Position numbers and translations under genes: made by a program. From Amycolatopsis sp. NBC_01488 (GTDB taxonomy: Bacteria; Actinomycetota; Actinomycetes; Mycobacteriales; Pseudonocardiaceae), in assembly GCF_036227105.1 (NCBI RefSeq), contig NZ_CP109434.1:5117001-5181000 (forward strand): a DNA stretch of 64,000 bases, given 5' to 3'. Of the stretch, positions 46,574-54,345 are shown in pieces; the first letter of the stretch is position 1, and each line of letters begins with the position of its first letter. Below the pieces are notes generated by a model, which was not told the origin of the DNA, searched no databases, and saw nothing but the letters and a program-made list of their open reading frames with translations.

Positions 46574-46589
46574 CTGGGGGAACTCTTAA
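46574..46589. promoter_or_regulatory. Shared motif A, copy 2
   Basis: CTGGGGGAACTCTTAA in the divergent promoter between the luciferase-like and acyltransferase genes. A weaker relative (TTAGGGGAATTC, from 46696) is close to the acyltransferase start. About 11 of 16 positions fit the PAS-LuxR operator consensus. Confidence 0.35.
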
Positions 46590-46708
46590 GGAGTCCCGCG
46601 CCCGGAGCTGAGGTTTTGCCTAGAGACCCCATGCTAGCCCGGCTTCCCTCATGAGGGCGTGCGTAGCGTCGCGGCAGCCGCGTCGGACACGTTCGTTAGG
46701 GGAATTCG

Positions 46709-47671
46709 GTGACTCTGGGGTATCTCTTCGGCGCGAACATCTCCGATCCCGACCCGGAGCACGGTGCGCACCTCTACGAGGCGTACCCGGCCATGCGCCG
46801 CTCCTACGAGCAGGTGCGCGACTGGACCGGCCTCGAACCGCGCGCCCTGCTGCGCGGTGAATTCGAGCCCCGGGGTGACCACGACCGCTTCAGCCTCGCC
46901 GGCATCCGGCTGGCCGCACTGGCTTTCGGCATCCACGACGTGCTCGCCGAGTCCGACGTCCACCCCGGCGTCGCCGGGGGCATCAGCCTCGGCGGCCTGA
47001 TCGCGAGTTCGGTGGCGGGCGCGGTGGACCGCCGGGTGCTGTTCGACCTGCTGGTGCGCGAGGCCAAGACGCCGGTGCCCGACCCGGCGCCCCCGGCGCA
47101 GGGCGCGGCCATCGCCTTCCTCCCGGTGACCGAAGACCCGACGTTCTACTACGGCGACCGGCGTCCCGGCGTGTACCTCGGCGGCGACTTCGGCGTGCTC
47201 GCGAACGGCACCGCGCGGCTGCTCATGCTCAGCGGCACGGCCGACGCACTGGACGAGCTCGTCGCGCAGAGCCCGCCCGGGATGATCAGCGTCATCGACG
47301 GCCAGCCGTTCGCCGTGCATTCCCCGCTGCGCCAGTACGCGACCGACTTCATGGCGCCCACGGTCGCGGCGATGGCGGTGACGGACCCGCGGATCCCGGT
47401 GTGCTCGTTCCTGGAGGAGCGCGCGCTGACGACAGCGGACGAGGTCCGCGATCTGTTCCAGCGCAACAAGACCACCACGATGAGCCTGCCGCACGTGTGT
47501 GCCGGGATGAAGGCACAGGGCGTCCGGCTCGCCTTCGTGCTCGGCCCGACGCTGCCGGCCGGGGTGCTCGACTTCGCGTTCCCCGTCGTGCGCATCACCG
47601 AGCCGCACCACGTCACCGACGCCATGACCGCGATCTACGACCACGCGGTCGACCTGGTCGCCCCCGCCTGA
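46709..47671 (+). CDS. Stand-alone acyltransferase (malonyl-transferase fold)
   Basis: A 320-residue protein with the FabD/AT fold. It starts at GTG 46709 after AGGGGAA. The nucleophile motif is VAGGISLGGLIASS (Ser at about residue 92); the His usually before that Ser (GHSxG) is replaced by Ile. The catalytic histidine region AVHSPLRQYATDF is present near residue 207. A segment from about 115 to 190 corresponds to the small subdomain. It could load a carrier protein in trans. As both PKS modules in the window have their own ATs, its acceptor is more likely the stand-alone carrier at 58691 or a PKS outside. First gene of a run with the ligase-like and oxidase genes. Confidence 0.75.
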   Translation: MTLGYLFGANISDPDPEHGAHLYEAYPAMRRSYEQVRDWTGLEPRALLRGEFEPRGDHDRFSLAGIRLAALAFGIHDVLAESDVHPGVAGGISLGGLIASSVAGAVDRRVLFDLLVREAKTPVPDPAPPAQGAAIAFLPVTEDPTFYYGDRRPGVYLGGDFGVLANGTARLLMLSGTADALDELVAQSPPGMISVIDGQPFAVHSPLRQYATDFMAPTVAAMAVTDPRIPVCSFLEERALTTADEVRDLFQRNKTTTMSLPHVCAGMKAQGVRLAFVLGPTLPAGVLDFAFPVVRITEPHHVTDAMTAIYDHAVDLVAPA

Positions 47672-47690
47672 CCCGAGCAAGGAGAAGACC

Positions 47691-48761
47691 GTGAGCACCC
47701 GCACGCACGAACGTGCCAGCCTGACCGACCACTGGTTGTCCCTCGACCTCGACGCGTGGACGCGGCACGTGGTGCGGAGGCACTTCAACCCCGAGCTCGG
47801 CAGCCCGTACTGGCTCAAGCGCGCGACCGAGCTGTCGTTCGACCCGCTGGACATCACGCGGTACGACCAGCTCGCCGAGTTCGGCCCGTTCCCGCCCGGC
47901 GACCTGCGCGGCATCGACCCCGGCGACCTGGTGCCGCGCGCCGTGCCGCGGCCGCTGACCGGCCGCGTGTGGGAGTCCGGTGGCACCACCGGCGACCCGG
48001 TGCGCGTGTTCTACACCGAAGACATGATGACCCACCGCGTCGAATGGCGGCGCTGGTCGTACCTCTTCGACGGCTACCGGCCGGGCCGGACCTGGCTGCA
48101 GGCGACGCCGAGCGGGCCGCACCAGATCGGCAACGGCGCGATCGAGCTGTCCGAGCAGCTGGCCGGGCTCGTCTACGGCATCGACATGGACCCGCGGTGG
48201 ATCAAGCAGCTCATCCGCGCCGGCAAGATGAAGGAGCTGGGGGAGTACACCGACCACGTGCTCGCGCAGATCGTCGACATCCTGCGCTCGCAGCACGTCC
48301 ACTACCTCAACACCACGCCCGCGCTGCTGCAGAAGCTGATCGCGCGGCAGCCGGAGCTGGTCGCCGCGCTCGACGGCGTCCGCCTCGGCGGCACGCACAT
48401 GAGCCCGCGGATGTACCAGGACTTCGTCCAGGCCCTCGACGGCGGGCTCGTCCGCTCGGGCTACGGCAACACCTTCGGCAACGCGGTGAGCCTGCACCCC
48501 GAGGACGGCGGCGCGATTCTTCCCTACGCGCCGACTTACCCGCAGGTGACGATGTCCGTCGTGGACCCGGCGGACTTCCGGAAGAACGTCGACAACGGAC
48601 AGTTGAAGCTCACCGTGCTGCACGAAGACCTCTTCCTGCCCAACCTGCTCGAGCGCGACGAGGCGACCCGCTACGACACCAAGGGCGAGTGGCCGGTCGA
48701 CGGCGTCTTCAACGTGCGCCCGCTGCAGGTGAGCCAGGCCGCCCCGGAAGGCCTCTACTGA
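47691..48761 (+). CDS. Short PaaK-like adenylate-forming enzyme
   Basis: A 356-residue protein related to phenylacetate-CoA ligase-type adenylating enzymes. The nucleotide loop is WESGGTTGDPVRVFYTEDMM (about residue 92), and an acyl-pocket/turn region reads SGYGNTFGNAV. PaaK-type enzymes are normally near 430 residues; this one stops at SQAAPEGLY, so most of the C-terminal lid domain that performs thiolation is missing. It may therefore only make acyl adenylates, or pass them to a partner. GTG 47691 follows AAGGAGA. Its stop overlaps the next start by one base. The substrate is probably an aryl or short acid, not known. Confidence 0.72.
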   Translation: MSTRTHERASLTDHWLSLDLDAWTRHVVRRHFNPELGSPYWLKRATELSFDPLDITRYDQLAEFGPFPPGDLRGIDPGDLVPRAVPRPLTGRVWESGGTTGDPVRVFYTEDMMTHRVEWRRWSYLFDGYRPGRTWLQATPSGPHQIGNGAIELSEQLAGLVYGIDMDPRWIKQLIRAGKMKELGEYTDHVLAQIVDILRSQHVHYLNTTPALLQKLIARQPELVAALDGVRLGGTHMSPRMYQDFVQALDGGLVRSGYGNTFGNAVSLHPEDGGAILPYAPTYPQVTMSVVDPADFRKNVDNGQLKLTVLHEDLFLPNLLERDEATRYDTKGEWPVDGVFNVRPLQVSQAAPEGLY

Positions 48762-49840
48762 TGGCGCCGACGGTCGTCGTCATCGGCGCCGGCGTCATCG
48801 GCGCCGCGGTGACCTACCACCTCGCCCGGCGCGGGGCGCGGGTGCACTGCGTCGACCGCGCGGACCGGCCCGCCTCCGGCACGACGGAGGTCGGCTTCGC
48901 CACGGCGACGGCGTACCGGCGCTTCCCCCGGGCGTACTTCGAGCTGAACCAGGCGGGCATCGACGAGCACGCGGCGCTGGCCGGGGACTCCGCACCCTGG
49001 TGGCACCGCACCGGGACGGTGGCCTGGACCGACGACGAGTCGTTCGCCGGCTACCTCACCCAGCTCGAAGAGTGGGGCTGCCCGGTCGAGCGGCACGTCC
49101 CGAACGGCGGTTCGGTGGTCTTCCCGTCGTCGGGACCGGTCGCCTTCCTGCCGTCCGAGGGCTGGATCGACGCGGTCGCCTTCACCCGCCACCTCCTGGA
49201 CCAGGCGGTTTCCCACGGCGCCACGCTCGAACTCGGCGCCGAGGTGACGTCGGTGTCGCGCGGTGCAGGGCTCGCGGACGGCCGCCGGATCGAGGCCGAC
49301 GTCGTGGTCAACGCCACCGGATCGGCCGCCGACGAGATCGGCGCGCTGGCCGGCGCCCGCCCGTTCCTCGGCGCGCCCCGGCGCAGCCTGATCGCCCACT
49401 TGCTGGTCGACGGCGACCCGCTGGACTTCATCCTGCGCGCACCGGAGGTCAGCATCCGGCCGGACGGCCCGGGGCGCGTGGTCCTGCGCTCGGACCGCGT
49501 CGACCGCGGCCTGCCCCCGCGCTCGGGCACCCCCGACCCGGAGTTCGTGAAGGACCTCCTGGACCGGGCGGCGAAGGTCGTCCCGCTGCTCGGCACGGCG
49601 ACCGTGCGCACGGCCGCCGTGGTGGACGCGCGGTGTGCGCGTGACGAACTGCCGAGTGTCGGGCCGTTGTCGGCGCTGCCGGGGTACTACGAGGCCGTCG
49701 CGAGCGCGGGCGTCACGCTGGCGCCGTTGTTCGGCAAGGCGCTCGCTGCCCGCATCGTCGACGGGAAGCCCGATGCGCTGGTCGACGTCTTCACACCGGA
49801 CCGCTTCGGTGCCGGGGTCGTGAGTGAGAAACAGGGTTAG
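48761..49840 (+). CDS. DAO-type FAD-dependent oxidoreductase
   Basis: A 359-residue flavoprotein of the D-amino-acid/glycine oxidase fold. FAD site: VVVIGAGVIGAAVTYHLARR (residues 5-24). Central ADVVVNATGSAADEIGALAG carries the second dinucleotide-binding signature. The C-terminal PSVGPLSALPGYYEAVASAG followed by GVTLAPLFGKALA closes the cofactor site. Substrates in this family are secondary amines or amino acids. The last seven residues (VVSEKQG) and the stop codon are encoded by the hairpin repeat at 49817-49862, so the natural C-terminus has been replaced by repeat-derived sequence. Confidence 0.85.
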   Translation: MAPTVVVIGAGVIGAAVTYHLARRGARVHCVDRADRPASGTTEVGFATATAYRRFPRAYFELNQAGIDEHAALAGDSAPWWHRTGTVAWTDDESFAGYLTQLEEWGCPVERHVPNGGSVVFPSSGPVAFLPSEGWIDAVAFTRHLLDQAVSHGATLELGAEVTSVSRGAGLADGRRIEADVVVNATGSAADEIGALAGARPFLGAPRRSLIAHLLVDGDPLDFILRAPEVSIRPDGPGRVVLRSDRVDRGLPPRSGTPDPEFVKDLLDRAAKVVPLLGTATVRTAAVVDARCARDELPSVGPLSALPGYYEAVASAGVTLAPLFGKALAARIVDGKPDALVDVFTPDRFGAGVVSEKQG

Positions 49841-49862
49841 AACACTGTTTCTCACTCACGAC
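49817..49862. repeat. Hairpin repeat, copy 2
   Basis: Perfect 18-base arms (GTCGTGAGTGAGAAACAG and complement) with loop GGTTAGAACA. It overlaps the end of the oxidase gene and supplies its final codons and stop. It shares its loop sequence with copy 3 in inverse orientation. Confidence 0.85.
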
Positions 49863-49882
49863 AGCCGCGGCAGACTCCAGCA

Positions 49883-49898
49883 CTAGGTGGTTCCCCAA
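49883..49898. promoter_or_regulatory. Shared motif A, copy 3
   Basis: CTAGGTGGTTCCCCAA; on the other strand TTGGGGAACCACCTAG, about 12 of 16 positions fitting the PAS-LuxR operator consensus. It lies upstream of the tRNA and the ring-cleavage operon. Confidence 0.4.
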
Positions 49899-49942
49899 AA
49901 AATCCGCCGCATACTGATCTCGCACCGCGGGAAGCGGTGCGA

Positions 49943-50021
49943 AGGGGTGTAGCTCTCAATTGGCCAGAGCAGCGGTTTCCAACACCGACGGTTGCAGGTT
50001 CGAGTCCTGCCGCCCCTGCCA
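49943..50021 (+). tRNA. tRNA-Trp (CCA anticodon), slightly irregular
   Basis: A 79-base cloverleaf ending in encoded CCA. Acceptor AGGGGTG pairs with CGCCCCT. The D stem is GCTC/GAGC, the anticodon loop TTCCAAC gives anticodon CCA (Trp), and the T arm is GCAGG-TTCGAGT-CCTGC. Irregular points: the anticodon stem GCGGT/ACCGA has a G-A mismatch at its base, loop position 38 is C where A is usual, and the D loop is long. The sole actinobacterial tRNA-Trp normally sits before secE-nusG, so a copy within a biosynthetic cluster is unexpected. It may be a second tRNA-Trp, either functional or drifting. Confidence 0.85.
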
Positions 50022-50076
50022 CGAACACCGCGCCACCGGTCCCGGCCGGGCCCGCCGACCGTTGGGAGTGACCGAG

Positions 50077-50946
50077 GTGACCCTCTGGACCGAGCTGCTC
50101 GGCAGCCAGACCCACGTCCTCGGCGAGAAGCACCGGACTCGCGTCATCGAGGCCGGTGACGGCGAAGCGCTCGTGCTGCTGCACGGCGTCGGCGGCCACG
50201 CCGAGGCGTACGCGCGCAACGTGAACCGGCTCGGCCGGCACTACCGCGCGATGGCGATGGACCTGCTGTGGCACGGCTTTTCCGCCAAGCCCGACTTCAC
50301 CCACGACGCCGTCGGCACGTACGTCGAGCAGGTGCTCGACCTGCTGGACTCCCAGGGCATCGAGCGCGCGCACCTCGAAGGCGAGTCGCTCGGCGGCTGG
50401 GTCGCGCTGACGCTCGCGCTGGAGCACCCCGACCGCGTCGGCAAGCTCGTGCTCAACACCACCGCGGGCATCAAGTGGGCACCCGGCTCGGTCGACGAAC
50501 GGCCCGCCGAAGGACGCGAGGCCCTGCGCGCCCGTTCGCTGGCCGCCATCGAAAACCCGACCGCGGAGACCATTCGCACGCGGCTGGAGTGGCTGATGGC
50601 CACCCCGGACCGGGTCACCGACGAGCTGGTCGAGGTCCGCCGCCGGATCTATGCCGAGCCCACGACCAACGCCGCCCTGCGCACGGTGTTCGAGAACTCC
50701 TTCGGGTTCGGCTCCGGCCCGAACCGGAAGATCTCCGAGGACCGGCTGGCGGCGGTGAGCGTGCCGACGCTGGTGCTGTGGTCGGACCACAACCCCGGCA
50801 GCGGGCCCGACGTGGGCCGCCGGATCGCGAAACTCATCCCGGGCGCGGCTTTCCACTGTGTCGCCGACGCCGCGCACTGGCCGCAGTGGGAGCAGGCCGA
50901 GGAGCACGACCGCGTGGTCCTCGGCTTCCTGGGCCGTGCGGAGTGA
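50077..50946 (+). CDS. Alpha/beta hydrolase, meta-cleavage-product type
   Basis: A 289-residue hydrolase resembling MhpC/BphD enzymes that split C-C bonds of ring-cleavage products. Oxyanion motif LLHGVGGHAEAYARN (about residue 32), nucleophile elbow LEGESLGGWVALTLALEHP (Ser about 107), acid in VLWSDHNPGSG and His in ADAAHWPQWEQAEEHD; the HWPQWE end is characteristic of this subfamily. GTG 50077 is taken because GGGAG lies 8 bases upstream; GTG 50068 is possible. First gene of a tight five-gene operon with an extradiol dioxygenase, which supports sequential ring opening and hydrolysis. Confidence 0.85.
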   Translation: MTLWTELLGSQTHVLGEKHRTRVIEAGDGEALVLLHGVGGHAEAYARNVNRLGRHYRAMAMDLLWHGFSAKPDFTHDAVGTYVEQVLDLLDSQGIERAHLEGESLGGWVALTLALEHPDRVGKLVLNTTAGIKWAPGSVDERPAEGREALRARSLAAIENPTAETIRTRLEWLMATPDRVTDELVEVRRRIYAEPTTNAALRTVFENSFGFGSGPNRKISEDRLAAVSVPTLVLWSDHNPGSGPDVGRRIAKLIPGAAFHCVADAAHWPQWEQAEEHDRVVLGFLGRAE

Positions 50947-50966
50947 CCAGCAGGAGGACGGACCCC

Positions 50967-51833
50967 ATGCGCATCCGCAGTCTCGCCTACGTCGGACTGT
51001 CCACAAGGGAGGTTCCGGCGTGGGAGACGTTCGCCGCGGACGTCCTGGGCCTGCCGGGCCAGTGGGTCGACGACGGACGTCTGCTGCTGCGCATGGACGA
51101 GCGGGCCTACCGCTTCGACGTGCGCCGCGGCGAGAGCGAAGCGCTGTCCTGGCTCGGCTGGGAAGTGGCGAGCGCCGCCGACCTGGCCGCGCTCGAACAC
51201 GACCTGGTCGCGGCCGGCGTCGCGGTGACCAGCGCGACCGCCGCCGAGTGCGCCGACCGCCGCGTCGCGGGCATGGCCTGGCTCGAAGACCCGTCCGGGC
51301 TGCGCCACGAGCTGTTCTACGGGCAGGAGGCCGACTTCCGGCCGCTGCGCCTGACGCGCGCGCTCACCGGCTACCGGACCGGCGAGCACGGGATGGGCCA
51401 CGCCGTCGTCGGCGTCACGAACTACGCCGAAACGCTGGCGTTCCTGGTGGACACGCTCGGCTTCGGCGTCAGCGACACCTTCAAGGGCTTCATCGCGTTC
51501 CTGCACTGCAACCCGCGCCACCACTCGATCGCGCTGGTGGAGACCGACGAGCCCGGACTGCGGCACATCATGCTGGAGACGACGACGCTCGACGACGTCG
51601 GCTCGACCATCGACGTCGCCTACGACCGCCGGATCGTCACGCGCACGCTGGGCAGGCACAGCAACGACCGGGCCGTCTCCTTCTACCTCGAAACGCCGTC
51701 GGGCTGGGAGATCGAGTACGGCTGGGACGGCCTCGAGGTGGACACCGCCGACTGGTCGACGCGCCAGCTGGCCGGGCCGACCAGCCTGTGGGGGCACCAC
51801 CACGTGACCGGCACCGAGATCAAGACCTCATGA
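50967..51833 (+). CDS. Extradiol ring-cleavage dioxygenase (type I, two-domain)
   Basis: A 288-residue dioxygenase of the BphC/VOC class with two repeated domains. The iron ligands are visible: His145 (GMGHAVVGV), His200 (GLRHIMLET) and Glu250 (WEIEYGW). The second-sphere residues His185/186 (PRHHSIAL), His231 (GRHSND) and Tyr240 (SFYLETPSG) are also present, so it should be active. It cleaves a catechol next to the hydroxyls using Fe(II) and O2. AGGAGG lies 9 bases before ATG 50967, and the stop overlaps the next gene by four bases. Why a catechol dioxygenase belongs in this cluster is the central puzzle of the window. Confidence 0.93.
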   Translation: MRIRSLAYVGLSTREVPAWETFAADVLGLPGQWVDDGRLLLRMDERAYRFDVRRGESEALSWLGWEVASAADLAALEHDLVAAGVAVTSATAAECADRRVAGMAWLEDPSGLRHELFYGQEADFRPLRLTRALTGYRTGEHGMGHAVVGVTNYAETLAFLVDTLGFGVSDTFKGFIAFLHCNPRHHSIALVETDEPGLRHIMLETTTLDDVGSTIDVAYDRRIVTRTLGRHSNDRAVSFYLETPSGWEIEYGWDGLEVDTADWSTRQLAGPTSLWGHHHVTGTEIKTS

Positions 51834-53194
51834 CCCCCGACGCCATCGACCCGGACATCACCCAGCTGTCCGGCTGGCAGCGGGAATGGGTCAAGGCCGC
51901 GCGCGCTTCGGTCGACGAGGAAGAGCTGGCGCTGCTGTGCCAGGCGGCCACCGACATCCCCAGTCCGACCGGGTGCGAGCGGGAGCTGGCCGAGTACTTC
52001 CGCGACGTGATGACCTCGGCCGGGACCGACAGCCGGGTGCAGGCGATCGACGAACGCCAGGCCAACCTCGTCACCCGCGTCGGCACCGGCCGCACGGGCG
52101 CGCAGCTGCTCCTGCTGGCGCCGCTCGACACGGCGTTCGCGCCGGGCCCCGAGGACGCGCCGTGGCTGGGGGAGCGGCCCCGCCCCGACTTCACGCTGCC
52201 CGCGCAGCGCTACGGCGACAAGATCGTCGGGCTCGGCGCGGAGAACCCGAAGGCGTTCGCGGGCTGTGCCCTCGCCGCCGCGCTCGCCGTGCACCGCTCC
52301 GGCGTGCCCCTGGACGGGCAGCTGGTGGTCGCGCTCGTCGGCGGCAGCATGCCGGTGCTCGCCGGGGAGCAGTCGTCGCGGCGCAACTCGGGCATGGGCG
52401 TCGGCACCCAGTTCCTGATGGACCACGGCCAGTGCTCCGCCGACCTCGCGATCGTGCTCAAGCCGGGCTATTCGGTGGTGCACGAGGAGGTCGGGTTCGT
52501 CATCTTCCGCGTCGTCGTGCGCGGTTCGGTCGGCTACACCGGCAGCCGGCACAAGGGGCACTACAGCAACGCGATCGTCGCCGCCGCGCGGATGATCGGG
52601 CGGCTGGAGAGCTGGTTCGCCGAGTACACCACGCGCAACTCCTCGGGTCAGGTCGCGCCGCAGGGCGCGGTCACCGCGATCCGGGCCGGTGACGGGACCA
52701 AGCCGGCGTTCAACCCGGCGACCTGCGAGTTCTGGGTCGACCTGCGGGTCAACCCGCGCACCACGGTCAACGACGTCGCCGGCCAGTTCGAGGCGATCGT
52801 CGCCGAACTGCGCGCGACGGAACCCGCGGTCGGGATCGAGGTCGAGCTGGTCGCCGGCCAGGCGGGCTCGGCCACGCCCGCGGACAGCCCGGTCGTCACG
52901 CGGCTGATCCGCGCCTGGGAAGACGTCGAAGGCCGGCCGCACGTGCCGGGCAAGCCGGGCAGCGGCCTGTCCGACGGCGGCGTGCTGCGCCGCCACGGCA
53001 TCCCGACCGCGCGGATCGGCCTGCCGGTGCCCGCCCACCCCGGCCCGTTCGAAGGGTTTTCCATGGGGGTCGCGGACCTGCCAGCCATGCGCCGGCTGGT
53101 CGACCTGCTGGTCGGCGTCGTGGTCGACGTGACCACCCGGCAGCGCGCCGAACTGTGCGAACCCCCTGCGAGCAGTCGAGGAGACGACCGATGA
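51830..53194 (+). CDS. M20-peptidase-like protein lacking metal ligands
   Basis: A 454-residue protein with M20 (ArgE/DapE/carboxypeptidase G2) fold features. It has an opening helix with IPSPTGCERELAEYF, a dimerisation domain with GSRHKGHYSNAIVAAARMI, and a C-terminal SGLSDGGVLRRHGIPTARIG. The metal centre is degenerate. The GHxD motif reads APLDTAFA (His lost), the GxGAxDMK motif reads GLGAENPK (Asp to Asn), and the Asp-Glu-Glu-x-Gly motif is absent from ALVGGSMPVLAGEQ. Normal dizinc hydrolysis seems impossible, so it may bind, isomerise or condense a substrate instead. It overlaps both neighbours by four bases and so is made with the dioxygenase and the Rieske oxygenase. Confidence 0.78.
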   Translation: MTPDAIDPDITQLSGWQREWVKAARASVDEEELALLCQAATDIPSPTGCERELAEYFRDVMTSAGTDSRVQAIDERQANLVTRVGTGRTGAQLLLLAPLDTAFAPGPEDAPWLGERPRPDFTLPAQRYGDKIVGLGAENPKAFAGCALAAALAVHRSGVPLDGQLVVALVGGSMPVLAGEQSSRRNSGMGVGTQFLMDHGQCSADLAIVLKPGYSVVHEEVGFVIFRVVVRGSVGYTGSRHKGHYSNAIVAAARMIGRLESWFAEYTTRNSSGQVAPQGAVTAIRAGDGTKPAFNPATCEFWVDLRVNPRTTVNDVAGQFEAIVAELRATEPAVGIEVELVAGQAGSATPADSPVVTRLIRAWEDVEGRPHVPGKPGSGLSDGGVLRRHGIPTARIGLPVPAHPGPFEGFSMGVADLPAMRRLVDLLVGVVVDVTTRQRAELCEPPASSRGDDR

Positions 53195-54345
53195 CCGACA
53201 CCGTCGGTGACAAGCAGGCCCCTCCGGCGCGGCAGACGACCGTCGGCGGCCCCGGCCGCCGCGACTGGTCGACCTGGCCCCGCTACGAAGCGGCGGCGCT
53301 CGGCTTCCGCGAGTACTGGTACCCGGTGGCGTGGTCGCGCAAGATCGGCAAGAAGCCGCGCGCGATCCAGGTGCTCGGTGAGAAGATCATGCTGATCCGC
53401 GACGGTGGCGCGGTCCGCGCGCTGCACGACCGGTGCCCGCACCGCGGGGTCCCGCTGAGCCACGAGATGTCGTCGCAGGAGTTCCCCGGCACGTGGAGCT
53501 GCTGCTACCACGGCTGGACGTTCGACCTGGAGACCGGCGTGCTGGTCGCCGCGATCACCGACGGCCCGGAGTCGCCGATCTGCGGCAAGGTCACCGTGCG
53601 GACGTACCCGGTCGAGGAGGCCCGCGGCCTGGTGTGGGTGTGGCTGGGCGACGGCCCGGCCCACCCGTTCGCCGAGGACGTCCCGGAGGAGCTGCTCGAC
53701 CCGGACGCGGTCGTCGTCGGCCGGATCACCGTGCGGGACGGCAACTGGCGCTTCGGCGCCGAGAACGGCTTCGACGACGGCCACGCGAAATGGCTGCACC
53801 GCAACGCGTTGTGGACCAAGCGCGTCAAGATGCCGGTGTGGAGCGAGATGAAGGTCATCCGCGACGGGCCGTGGATCACCCGCCGCAAGGACAAGATGCA
53901 CTACAGCGCCTCGTTCCCCGGCCTCGGCGACTTCCCGAAGAAGAAGTGGTACCGCCGGCGCGAAGGCAACAAGACGAAGGTGTCGCTGCGGCTGCCGGGC
54001 ACGCTGCGGGTGAAGTACGCGGAGTGGTCGCACTTCGAGTGGTGGGTCGCCGCGACGGCGGAGAACCACACGTACGTCCAGCTCGCCGTGATGAACCAGG
54101 GCAAGTGGCGCAACCGCCGGTTTTGGCTCTACTACTGGACGTGGGCGCGCTGGGTGTTCCACGGCATGTTCAACGACGAGGACCGGCTGATGGTCGAGGT
54201 GACCGACGCCCCGCCGGAGCGCCTGTACCGCCCCGACGTCTCGCTGACCGAGTGGCGGCGGATGGTCGAGGAGGAGGCCCGGCGCAGCCCGGTCGAGGTC
54301 GTCAAGGAGCGCCAGGCGGAGAAGAGGCGGGCGAAGCATGACTGA
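53191..54345 (+). CDS. Rieske non-heme iron oxygenase, alpha subunit
   Basis: A 384-residue ring-hydroxylating-type oxygenase. The Rieske cluster motif is CPHRGVPL (first Cys-x-His) with CCYHGW (second Cys-x2-His), about residues 87-112. The mononuclear iron site reads NGFDDGHAKWLH (Asp, His, His; about 190-201). The C-terminal catalytic domain ends in a highly charged tail. No ferredoxin or reductase gene is nearby, so it must borrow electron carriers. It could hydroxylate or demethylate the aromatic substrate before extradiol cleavage. It overlaps the M20-like gene by four bases and UbiX by eight. Confidence 0.92.
   Translation: MTDTVGDKQAPPARQTTVGGPGRRDWSTWPRYEAAALGFREYWYPVAWSRKIGKKPRAIQVLGEKIMLIRDGGAVRALHDRCPHRGVPLSHEMSSQEFPGTWSCCYHGWTFDLETGVLVAAITDGPESPICGKVTVRTYPVEEARGLVWVWLGDGPAHPFAEDVPEELLDPDAVVVGRITVRDGNWRFGAENGFDDGHAKWLHRNALWTKRVKMPVWSEMKVIRDGPWITRRKDKMHYSASFPGLGDFPKKKWYRRREGNKTKVSLRLPGTLRVKYAEWSHFEWWVAATAENHTYVQLAVMNQGKWRNRRFWLYYWTWARWVFHGMFNDEDRLMVEVTDAPPERLYRPDVSLTEWRRMVEEEARRSPVEVVKERQAEKRRAKHD

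Noticed and set aside
49956..50219. Minus-strand open frame with RQDSNLQPSVLE
   Set aside because: This peptide is the well-known false translation of a tRNA; the real feature is the tRNA-Trp on the plus strand.
45412..51833. Lincomycin/anthramycin-type alkylproline pathway (LLM plus dioxygenase)
   Set aside because: The dioxygenase is a two-domain BphC type, not the small LmbB1 type, and the tyrosine hydroxylase, isomerase and gamma-glutamyltransferase-like genes are absent.
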